From positions 1-32,706 of the forward strand of contig NZ_JAFFPK010000013.1 in assembly GCF_017590215.1 (NCBI RefSeq): a DNA stretch of 32,706 nucleotides, read 5' to 3'. Every line of letters begins with the position of its first letter. Position 1 is the first letter of the stretch. Positions 8,025 to 14,561 of this stretch are shown one piece after another. Made by a program: the position numbers and the translations under genes. The notes under the pieces were generated by a model. The model ran no database searches, was not told where the DNA came from, and saw only the letters and a list, made by a program, of their open reading frames with translations. The stretch is from Clostridium sp. CCUG 7971. GTDB lineage: Bacteria; Bacillota; Clostridia; Peptostreptococcales; Peptostreptococcaceae.

Positions 8025-8824
8025 TTACATAAATAGTAATAAACTTACTGCCATAACAGCCATACCAGCTACCAATCCATAAATAGAAAGATGATCTTCT
8101 CCATACTCTCTAGATAATGGTAACAACTCGTCTAAAGATATAAATACCATAATACCTGCAACACCTGCAAACAATATTCCAAATACGATATCATTCATAA
8201 TAGGCATTAATAATAAATATCCAACTAATGCTCCAATAGGTTCAGCAAGACCTGAGACGAAAGAATACATAAATGCTTTTTTCTTATCTCCTGTTGCATA
8301 ATAAATAGGTACAGATACAGAAATTCCTTCTGGGATATTATGTATTGCAATAGCTACAACAATAGGAATAGCTATCGTTGGATCTTGTAATGCAGATATA
8401 AATGTAGCTAACCCTTCTGGAAAGTTATGAATTCCTATTGCAATAGCTGTAAAAATACCGGTTCTCATTAACCTGTTTTCTGATATAGTTAAATTTTCTA
8501 CCTGCGAAATATTTTTTATTTCATGAGGATTGCTCTCTTTTGGGATTAATTTATCTATTAAAGCAATTAAAAGAATTCCTCCAAAAAAACCTAAAATAGT
8601 TATACCTGTTCCCAACTTATCTCCAAAAGGAACAATAAGAGAATCCTTTGCTTTTGCAAATATTTCTATCATAGATACATAAATCATTACACCAGCTGAA
8701 AAACCTAGGCTAATTGATAAAAACTTAGTATTTGTTTTTTTGAGAAAAATGCAATACAACTTCCTATTCCTGTAGATAACCCTGCAATAATAGTCAACAC
8801 AAAGGCAAAAACAATATTTTCCAT
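8025..8824 (-). pseudogene. ZIP family divalent metal transporter (ZupT-like), single-base frameshift
   Basis: The intact C-terminal frame (8025 to about 8740) holds ZIP motifs [14 protein letters not shown] and [16 protein letters not shown], the metal-binding His/Glu pairs of helices IV and V. The true start is upstream: ATG 8824 with GGAGG eight bases ahead encodes [19 protein letters not shown] and [11 protein letters not shown], a normal first helix, and then shifts frame at a run of seven A (minus strand; T7 at 8735-8741). Eight A would restore a continuous 267-residue protein through [18 protein letters not shown]. An apparent ATG in the C-terminal frame (8759) lacks a ribosome site and the first helix. 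By family it would import zinc, iron or manganese. Could be inactivated, slippage-regulated, or a sequencing error. Confidence 0.8.
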
Positions 8825-8850
8825 TTTACTACCTCCATTTATACTCTTTT

Positions 8851-8866
8851 AGCATAACTTTATGCT
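8851..8866. promoter_or_regulatory. Inverted repeat in the ZIP gene leader
   Basis: AGCATAA-CT-TTATGCT, a 7-bp perfect dyad 27 bases upstream of the ZIP ATG. Could be an operator or a small hairpin; no known motif matched. Confidence 0.3.
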
Positions 8867-8918
8867 ATATTGTTTTATTTTTTAATTTAATATAATAATA
8901 ACTTATTTTTTATTAATT

Positions 8919-8937
8919 GTAAATAATAATCATTTTC
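8919..8937. promoter_or_regulatory. Fur-box-like site upstream of the ZIP transporter
   Basis: GTAAATAATAATCATTTTC agrees with the Fur consensus GATAATGATAATCATTATC at 15 of 19 positions. It overlaps a possible minus-strand -35 (TTGAAA, 8939-8934). Metal-dependent repression of a metal importer would make sense, but in DNA this AT-rich chance matches occur. Confidence 0.4.
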
Positions 8938-8983
8938 AATTAAGTAAAATAATTTACTATTATAAGCTAATTTTTTAAGTTTT

Positions 8984-9199
8984 GCTAATCCGAATTATTC
9001 AAATCAAGCTTTAAAAGGTATATTGCATAAACTTTTACAGTTTATTACAAACCAAGCTCTATCTAGATTGAATAGGGATTGGAAAGGTGAAATTGAAAGC
9101 TATGATAAAGGTAAAGAACATATAATCAATTTTGCTGATATACTTTATGATAGTATAATTAATCAATTCCCGAAGAAATTTCAAATAGTTAGCAAATAA
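8984..9199 (+). pseudogene. Gene remnant: C-terminal coding stretch without a convincing start
   Basis: An open frame of 71 codons ending at TAA 9197-9199 reads like real protein: ANPNYSNQALKGILHKL, then LQFITNQALSRLNRDWKG, EIESYDKGKEHIINFADIL and YDSIINQFPKKFQIVSK. The composition is helical with conserved-looking Trp, Pro and charged residues. There is no ATG; the only candidate is a TTG near 9023 behind AAAAGG, which would give about 57 residues. I do not recognise the family. Most likely the 3' end of a gene whose 5' end was deleted, or a small gene with a TTG start. Confidence 0.45.
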
Positions 9200-9235
9200 A
9201 AAAGTACTTTCTTCTAAAAGATAAGTACTTTTTAT
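9198..9235. terminator. Terminator between the remnant and the HAD phosphatase gene
   Basis: AAAAAGTACTT and AAGTACTTTTT arms around a 13-base loop, with A and T tracts on both sides; it can end transcription from either side. It immediately follows the remnant's TAA, which supports that stretch as a former gene end. Confidence 0.8.
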
Positions 9236-9240
9236 TATAT

Positions 9241-9897
9241 CTAAAGTTTTATAATACTAGCAATTTCACTTGGATGGTTAACTATGTACTTTGGATTAAA
9301 TTCCTCTAACTCTTCTCTATCTCTAAATCCCCAAGTTACTCCTATAGTATCAACGCCTGCTCTTATTCCTGTTTTCATATCTGTATCTGTATCACCAATG
9401 TATAGGCATTCACTTCTATTTATACCTAGGTTATCAAGAATCTTTATAACTCCTTCTTTATCAGGCTTTCTCCTAATCCCTTCTTGTTCTCCAGCTACTA
9501 TATCAAAGTATTCTTCACCAAATATTTTCTCTACATTTTCAATAGTTCTTTCGTGAGGTTTATTAGAAAGTACTGCTATTTTAAGATTATTTTCTTTTAT
9601 GTAATTTAACATATCTTTAATTCCATCATAAGCCTTAACTTCATGTAGACAATGAACTTCAAAATATTTCATATAAGTAATCAATGCATCTTCATAATTT
9701 ACTAACTTAGTGTCTCCACATTCCTTTAATGCTCTTTCAATTAATACTTTATATCCATCACCAACTAGATGTTTGTATCTGTCTTCATCTATTGGTCCTA
9801 AATTATATTTTTTAAGCGTAAGATTTGTAGTGTATGAAATTGCTTTAATTGAATCAACTAATGTCCCATCTAAATCGAATATACAACATTTATACAT
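9241..9897 (-). CDS. HAD-superfamily phosphatase, phosphoglycolate phosphatase/PpaX type
   Basis: 218 residues with all HAD motifs: I, FDLDGTLVDS (nucleophile Asp8, Asp10); II, VLSNKP; III, RRKPDKEG (Lys); IV, YIGDTDTDM. The alpha-helical cap between motifs I and II is the C1 type found in Gph and PpaX. Such enzymes hydrolyse small phosphoesters (phosphoglycolate, pyrophosphate, sugar phosphates) in the cytosol; the substrate cannot be told from sequence. AAAAGGAGAA lies 6 bases before the ATG. Single-gene unit. Confidence 0.88.
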   Translation of the reverse strand: MYKCCIFDLDGTLVDSIKAISYTTNLTLKKYNLGPIDEDRYKHLVGDGYKVLIERALKECGDTKLVNYEDALITYMKYFEVHCLHEVKAYDGIKDMLNYIKENNLKIAVLSNKPHERTIENVEKIFGEEYFDIVAGEQEGIRRKPDKEGVIKILDNLGINRSECLYIGDTDTDMKTGIRAGVDTIGVTWGFRDREELEEFNPKYIVNHPSEIASIIKL

Positions 9898-9954
9898 ATT
9901 TATTCTCCTTTTATTTTTTATATAATATTATTATAATATTTTTTTTAGTAAATA

Positions 9955-9997
9955 GTAATAAAAATAGAACATACATTATATGCTCTATTTTTTATTA
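9955..9997. terminator. Terminator downstream of the small basic protein gene
   Basis: AATAAAAATAGA(a)CAT and ATG(c)TCTATTTTTTATT form an AT-rich hairpin with tracts on both sides. It follows the small gene at 10030-10185 on the minus strand. Confidence 0.65.
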
Positions 9998-10029
9998 CTA
10001 TTTATTTTAAATATAAGTCATAATTTCAC

Positions 10030-10185
10030 TTAAATTTTTTCTAGTAATTTTTCTAATAATTTTTTCTTTAACTGTTCAGTTAAGTCGCTGTTAGATTTTT
10101 TAGTCGAATTTTTACCTTTAAAATTTGTTTTTTTATTTTGTTTTAATTTATTATTAGCATTATTTTTACTACTTTTTTTAGTCAT
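10030..10185 (-). CDS. Small Lys/Asn-rich protein of unknown function
   Basis: A 51-codon ORF: MTKKSSKNNANNKLKQNKK, then TNFKGKNSTKKSNSDLTEQ and LKKKLLEKLLEKI. The first 30 residues are basic and probably disordered (about one third Lys); the last 17 form an amphipathic helix with a KLLEKLLEK heptad-like pattern. GAGGG lies 8 bases before the ATG and a terminator follows at 9955, both supporting a real gene. No family recognised; a nucleic-acid-binding or oligomerising small protein is possible but unproven. Confidence 0.55.
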   Translation of the reverse strand: MTKKSSKNNANNKLKQNKKTNFKGKNSTKKSNSDLTEQLKKKLLEKLLEKI

Positions 10186-10283
10186 ACATATCCCTCAATT
10201 CTTTGAATATATGTTCTAATGTATAAATATGCATAATCTTATCTAAAGTTGACAATTGAAATTTTATAAATAAAAAAATTGTA

Positions 10284-10321
10284 TAAAAAGAGTATGTTTT
10301 TCCAAAACATACTCTTTTTAT
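10284..10321 (-). terminator. Terminator of the YdeI-like gene
   Basis: AAAAAGAGTATGTTTT-TCC-AAAACATACTCTTTTTA, 16 perfect pairs with a 3-base loop; flanking tracts on both sides. Confidence 0.9.
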
Positions 10322-10326
10322 ATCAC

Positions 10327-10788
10327 TTATTTTATCTTTATTTTTTCTTCTAATTTTATAACAGCTTCATGTATTCTTTTTTCTCTAGTTTCAGTTTTTT
10401 TAGCACTACTTATCAATTGTAAATACTTACATTTACAAGAATATGATAACGAATTATAAAATTCAAGTGCTTTTTCATTTTTTTCAAGTCCATCTTTAAA
10501 GTCATTTGGTAAGTCTATTTCTCTAATCTCTTCATCTTTTTCTATTTCAACAAATATAGTATCTCCTGCTTCTTTGCCTATATTTTTTCTTACTTCCTTA
10601 GTTAAACCTATCATATAACATGGAAGTCCCATCTTTACAATAGACCCTCTATATTCAAATCCATCAAATTTAGCTTTTACTTTTACTCTTTTAGCCTTAA
10701 ATTCTTTTTCTACATCAAAAGGTATCTCTATATAAGTAGCATCTTTTCCATCATGTTTTTGTATTGTTGCTTCAAATTTGTAGCTCAT
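10327..10788 (-). CDS. YdeI/OmdA-like protein with N-terminal DUF1905 domain
   Basis: 153 residues. Residues 1-80 (YKFEATIQKHDGKDATYIEI, VKVKAKFDGFEYRGSIVKMG, ... AGDTIFVEIEKDEE) form the small beta-barrel DUF1905. Residues about 95-153 (LPNDFKDGLEKNEKALEFYN, LISSAKKTETREKRIHEAV) are the helical YdeI/OmdA 'bacteriocin-protection' domain, whose F-x-x-L-s...Y-i-x-s-A-K-x-x-e-T-R-x-x-R-I core is visible. The combination is common in Firmicutes. Molecular function is unclear despite the family name. AAGGAGA lies 7 bases before the ATG. Single-gene unit. Confidence 0.82.
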   Translation of the reverse strand: MSYKFEATIQKHDGKDATYIEIPFDVEKEFKAKRVKVKAKFDGFEYRGSIVKMGLPCYMIGLTKEVRKNIGKEAGDTIFVEIEKDEEIREIDLPNDFKDGLEKNEKALEFYNSLSYSCKCKYLQLISSAKKTETREKRIHEAVIKLEEKIKIK

Positions 10789-10841
10789 AGAATGTCTCCT
10801 TGCAATTTATTATCTAAATGTTATTATATCATAGTTTTATC

Positions 10842-11558
10842 TTAGCTTTTGCAGATATATTTGTTATTAAAATATTTACCAAACTCATTAAATGTTAATT
10901 TAAATTTCGGTATTCCTACATAGTATGGAGCTATCTCATATAAACTAAAATATACTACTAGTCCGTCATTTTCTATATAAAACTGTTGATTATCACTAAT
11001 TCCAGTGAATTTACCTTCATCCTGAAAATATAGTTCTTTATTTTTATTTATATTTTCTTTTATAAAGGTATCTACTATTTTTTTATAGTCTATACCTTTT
11101 TTAAACATGTCTGATAATTTTAGTCGTTTACCATCTCTTAAGTCATAGTTATAAGAATCTAAATAAGTCATACCATGAGCTCCTCCAGTAAACTCATACT
11201 TTTGTATGGGGATACTTATTGTATGATTTCTATTATATGTTACTTTATAATCTACAATTAATTCATATTGATATTTAATATACTCTTCTTTAGATTTTGA
11301 CAGTACATTTATATACTCTTTTTCGTATTCCTTAGATTGTCTCTTTATCTCATTTTTATATTTCATAATATCATTATATATAGTTTGATTTATTCTATTA
11401 ATAATTTCAATATTATAAAATGATGTATTAAAATAAGTTGCAAATGGTATTAAAATAGGATAGCTTATATTATATTTAAAAAACTCACTTTCTTTACTTA
11501 TGCTTTGTCTATATATATACAGTGGATTATTTATGCAAGGTCTATAGTTATTATCCAT
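10842..11558 (-). CDS. DUF4163/DUF3298 domain protein (RsiV C-terminal-domain-like)
   Basis: 238 residues. After a short N-terminal stretch, ISYPILIPFATYF starts a DUF4163-like region; the C-terminal half carries the DUF3298 signatures YEFTGGAHGMTYLDSYNYDL, DGKRLKLSDMFK, QQFYIENDGLVVYFSLYEIA and PYYVGIPKFKLTF. This pair of domains is the extracellular lysozyme-binding part of the anti-sigma factor RsiV and also occurs in PdaC-like secreted proteins. Unusually no signal peptide or membrane anchor is visible, and no ECF sigma factor is adjacent. The ATG at 11558 has AAGGGAGGGA ahead, so a longer N-terminus is unlikely. Role unknown; possibly cytoplasmic. Confidence 0.75.
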   Translation of the reverse strand: MDNNYRPCINNPLYIYRQSISKESEFFKYNISYPILIPFATYFNTSFYNIEIINRINQTIYNDIMKYKNEIKRQSKEYEKEYINVLSKSKEEYIKYQYELIVDYKVTYNRNHTISIPIQKYEFTGGAHGMTYLDSYNYDLRDGKRLKLSDMFKKGIDYKKIVDTFIKENINKNKELYFQDEGKFTGISDNQQFYIENDGLVVYFSLYEIAPYYVGIPKFKLTFNEFGKYFNNKYICKS

Positions 11559-11627
11559 TGTTATCCCTCCCTTATATTACTTTCTATTTACTATATAATA
11601 TGTGTTATGAAGCAATAGTGGGTACAA

Positions 11628-11662
11628 TAAAAAAGGAAATAGCTTTAACTATTTCCTTTTTC
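11628..11662 (-). terminator. Terminator downstream of the 176-residue hypothetical gene
   Basis: AAAAAGGAAATAG-CTTTAA-CTATTTCCTTTTT, 13 pairs with a 6-base loop. Confidence 0.9.
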
Positions 11663-12193
11663 CTATTTAAAATCTTTTATGTTATTTTCTATACTTAAAT
11701 ATTGAAGTATACTTTGAAGTGGTAATTTTCTACTTTCTATCGCTAAGCCAAATTGCTCAAAAGCTTTATTAGTATCTTCACCATAAGTTTTTATTATTCC
11801 TTGTTCTAATTCATTTATATGGATATATATATATTCTTTTAAATCTTCAATTGTTTTTAAATTATTTATCTCTTCTCCACGTAATACATGTTTGAATATC
11901 TCAAATCCTTCTCCTTTTGCTCCCCATATGAAAATTCTAAATGTTATTAAAGATTTTTCTAGATATATTCCTGTACTTATAGAATTCATTTCATTTATAT
12001 TTTCATATAAATGTTGATTAAAATCTATAAATCCACCATTCGATATCTCATGTGTTTTTTGATCACTGTATTCTATGTTATTTTTTACTATATTTTCATG
12101 AAAGTTTGTATATCCATTACTTTGAATTAATATTTCTACAAGTTTTGTAGGTTGTACAGATATTTTTTCTTTGCTTAAAAAATGAATTTGCAT
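11663..12193 (-). CDS. Hypothetical protein
   Basis: 176 residues, no family recognised. MQIHFLSKEKISVQPTKLVE at the start, a probably beta-rich middle (GIYLEKSLITFRIFIWGAKG) and a helical C-terminus (DLKEYIYIHINELEQGIIKT, AFEQFGLAIESRKLPLQSIL). No signal peptide or membrane segment, so likely cytosolic. AAAGGAGAA lies 6 bases before the ATG and a terminator follows, so it is a genuine single-gene unit. Confidence 0.7.
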   Translation of the reverse strand: MQIHFLSKEKISVQPTKLVEILIQSNGYTNFHENIVKNNIEYSDQKTHEISNGGFIDFNQHLYENINEMNSISTGIYLEKSLITFRIFIWGAKGEGFEIFKHVLRGEEINNLKTIEDLKEYIYIHINELEQGIIKTYGEDTNKAFEQFGLAIESRKLPLQSILQYLSIENNIKDFK

Positions 12194-12306
12194 TATATTC
12201 TCCTTTAATCCTATATTATCCTATATTCCTATTTTAATACTTTATGTCGAATTTGCCTACAATAAAAATTAAATTTTAACTTTAAGTAACTTTTATACTT
12301 TATTAA

Positions 12307-12501
12307 TTATTTTATATATAATCTGTTTAAGAGTACTTTTAATACTGTTAATTCTGCTTTACTTTTACATCTACCACAAGCTTCTCCAAATTTAGTTTCT
12401 CTTCTTACGTCGTCTACACTCATGCATCCCTTTAATTTGGCATCTTTTATATCTTTTACAGTTACATTAAAGCATCCACATATTCTATCGTCTTCTTTCA
12501 T
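12307..12501 (-). CDS. BFD-like [2Fe-2S]-binding protein
   Basis: 64 residues, MKEDDRICGCFNVTVKDIKD to the C-terminus. The four cysteines are in the BFD pattern: CGC near the start and ACGRC after the helix-turn-helix (DDVRRETKFGEACGRC). In the family this small fold binds a [2Fe-2S] cluster and works in bacterioferritin iron release or as a domain of NirB, NifU and sarcosine/proline dehydrogenases. No bacterioferritin is adjacent. A GTG four codons upstream (12513) is open, but GGAGG overlaps it and sits 5 bases before the ATG at 12501, so the shorter start is right. Confidence 0.85.
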   Translation of the reverse strand: MKEDDRICGCFNVTVKDIKDAKLKGCMSVDDVRRETKFGEACGRCKSKAELTVLKVLLNRLYIK

Positions 12502-12607
12502 AATAGCCTCCACATTTTATTAAATATCTTATAATATAGTAATATACCCATTAATTATTAATATAAAAATATATGTTAACGGCTAGAATAAATATTTTTA
12601 GATAATA

Positions 12608-12641
12608 TAAAAGAGTATCTTTAAAATTGATACTCTTTTAT
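12608..12641 (-). terminator. Terminator downstream of the UGA-containing zinc-ribbon ORF
   Basis: AAAAGAGTATC and GATACTCTTTT, 11 perfect pairs with a 9-base loop; T-rich flank on either strand. Confidence 0.85.
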
Positions 12642-12642
12642 A

Positions 12643-12804
12643 TTATTTTTCATTACTTTTATTTTCATTTAATTGTTCTTTAGTTAATATTTTCTTTCTA
12701 GAAATTAATGTATTGCATTCCATGCAAAAATAACTTGTACTTCCTCAACCATCTATAGTTTGTAGTTTTTTTCTGCAGTTTGGACAATAGTATTCTTTAG
12801 TCAT
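12643..12804 (-). pseudogene. Small zinc-ribbon protein with an in-frame UGA at codon 20
   Basis: From ATG 12804 (GGGGTG 5 bases ahead) the frame reads MTKEYYCPNCRKKLQTIDG, then TGA (12747-12745), then GSTSYFCMECNTLISRKK and a C-terminal ILTKEQLNENKSNEK ending at TAA 12643. The two CxxC knuckles (CPNC, CMEC) lie on opposite sides of the UGA, and codon choice stays protein-like to the end. Thus the whole ORF looks like one 53-codon zinc-ribbon gene interrupted once. Options: nonsense mutation (TGG or TGC/TGT to TGA), sequencing error, or selenocysteine; a small hairpin TTGCAT-GGA-ATGCAA begins 18 bases after the UGA. A terminator follows the final TAA, consistent with the full length being the original gene. 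Confidence 0.6.
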
Positions 12805-12883
12805 AATATCACCCCTTGGTATATTATTTCATATATTAATACATACTTCAATATACATTGTTATTCTTTAATTATATATTTTT

Positions 12884-14161
12884 TTAATAAGATTTTTCTG
12901 GATCAAATTTTTCCTTCCATATTTCTTCTAACATTTTTAAGTCCTCTTTAAACTCTTTCGTACTTTGTCCCTCTTTCATATCTATTTCTTCTAAGATTTC
13001 AAAAGTAAATTTATCTGCACCAAATTCTTTTACATCCTTTTCCACTTTCATATGTGTTCCAGAACCTGTTTTCTTAAAAAAATTAAATCTATTCTCAGCA
13101 CTTTTTAAATCTATATCATTTACTAAAAGATATTTTTCATTAACTAAATTAGTTATTTTATACACTCCCCCTGATATACTACGTTCTTTATATTCAAGGA
13201 TAGCTTCTTTTCTACTCTTTCTATTTTCTTTCATCTTTTCATTCTCCTCATTATTTATACTTTCATTTATGTTCTTTTTCTTATTTCTACTTTTAGTTAC
13301 GTTATAACAATTTCTACACGACGGGCTACAGTACTTTTCTTTTTCACTTTTTGCTATAAATACATTCTTACAATGTTCACAACGCTTTATTGTATTATTT
13401 TTATCTGTAACTGCAAATGAGTAAATTATTTCTATCGCTGTTTTTAAAGAGTCAAAATCCCATTCTATATACGGATTATCTAAAACACCAATTGTCATTC
13501 CAATTTTCTCAGCTTTAAATTTACCAGCCATTATTGTTACACTTTCTGTCAAGTTTATATTTTTATAAATTAATATTTGATTTATATGGGTTGCAATAGT
13601 TTTAGCAAAATCTATTATCCATTCTATTTTTTCACAGTAAAATCTAGAAAATACTAAATCTAATACAAGTGGTCTTTTACCATAAAATTTAGGTGAGTCT
13701 TCTGCTTTAAATAATGTCATATGCTTTCCTGATTTTCTTAAATAAACTTCATCTTCATTTGCAAAAGGTGTAAATAAGCTAAGGTACTTATCTTCATCCA
13801 TTATTTTTTCATTAGTTTTTAAATGATTATTATCTGTAAGTAATACTTTTGATTCTCCTATAATATTTCTATTATAAACGCTAGATGTTATTATTCCTAA
13901 TAATCCATACTCTTTTACAAAATTTAATATCATATCATTTATGACATCTTTATCAATTTCTTTATCTAATGCATTGTCTCCAATTTTTATTAAATCAAAA
14001 ATCAAATCATTTGACTTATTAAATGGATTATAAATGGTAAATATTGAATTTTCTTTTGGAACTATGTAATCTGATCCATTTTCATCACTTTTTATTTCGT
14101 AATCGCTATATCTTATCCAATCAGTTCTAAATTGACCTATTAAATTAATATTATTTTTCAT
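12884..14161 (-). CDS. Fusion of a CGNR/DUF6076-like zinc-finger protein with a degenerate GIY-YIG domain
   Basis: 425 residues. Residues 1-255 are an uncharacterised helical region. Residues 261-285 form a zinc finger, CEHCKNVFIAKSEKEKYCSP then SCRNC, as in DUF6076 or ABATE/CGNR-type proteins, which are thought to bind nucleic acid. A basic, Lys/Asn/Glu-rich linker (288-325) joins it to a C-terminal domain (about 328-425) starting SGGVYKITNLVNEKYLLVND and continuing GADKFTFEILEEID and LEEIWKEKFDP, which has the outline of a GIY-YIG endonuclease. GVY replaces GIY, and YLL replaces YIG, so cleavage activity is doubtful. A consensus promoter lies upstream (14214-14242). The ribosome site is modest (GGCGGG, about 12 bases before ATG). 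Role unknown. Confidence 0.65.
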   Translation of the reverse strand: MKNNINLIGQFRTDWIRYSDYEIKSDENGSDYIVPKENSIFTIYNPFNKSNDLIFDLIKIGDNALDKEIDKDVINDMILNFVKEYGLLGIITSSVYNRNIIGESKVLLTDNNHLKTNEKIMDEDKYLSLFTPFANEDEVYLRKSGKHMTLFKAEDSPKFYGKRPLVLDLVFSRFYCEKIEWIIDFAKTIATHINQILIYKNINLTESVTIMAGKFKAEKIGMTIGVLDNPYIEWDFDSLKTAIEIIYSFAVTDKNNTIKRCEHCKNVFIAKSEKEKYCSPSCRNCYNVTKSRNKKKNINESINNEENEKMKENRKSRKEAILEYKERSISGGVYKITNLVNEKYLLVNDIDLKSAENRFNFFKKTGSGTHMKVEKDVKEFGADKFTFEILEEIDMKEGQSTKEFKEDLKMLEEIWKEKFDPEKSY

Positions 14162-14213
14162 CTTTATACTTACCCGCCTTTTCGTAATAGTTTAATTGCA
14201 TTAACATATTAAC

Positions 14214-14242
14214 ATAATAACTTTTAATATGTATTTTGTCAA
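14214..14242 (-). promoter_or_regulatory. Consensus sigma-A promoter of the zinc-finger/GIY-YIG gene
   Basis: On the minus strand TTGACA (14242-14237), 17 bases, TATTAT (14219-14214). It is one of the best promoters in the window, 53 bases before the ATG. The rest of 14243-14467 is AT-rich with nothing else I can support. Confidence 0.75.
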
Positions 14243-14467
14243 TTATTTTTAAACGTAAATATTTTTAGAATTATTTCAATATACAAGGCATTGTAAATTT
14301 AGGGTGTCATTATAACTTTCGAAATTTCACTTTTATATTTACTTTTATTTTGACCTTGTTTTTATAATCTATTATTGATGTATTCTAAAAATCACTATAT
14401 ATTATAAATAACAACGTAATTAAACTGTAATATGTATATATACTTTTATTATTACAACCCAACTCAG

Positions 14468-14510
14468 AAAAAAGGTACTAAAATATAAAGTTATTTTAGT
14501 ACCTTTTTAA
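14468..14510 (-). terminator. Terminator of hflX
   Basis: AAAAAGGTACTAAAAT and ATTTTAGTACCTTTTT, 16 pairs around an 8-base loop. Confidence 0.9.
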
Positions 14511-14561
14511 AATTTAAATAAATTTCAATAATATTTATAAGTAATTTATTTCATTATATAT

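Noticed and set aside
14397-14460. AT-rich stretch as an origin or att site
   Set aside because: No DnaA boxes, direct repeats or tRNA; ordinary AT-rich intergenic DNA.
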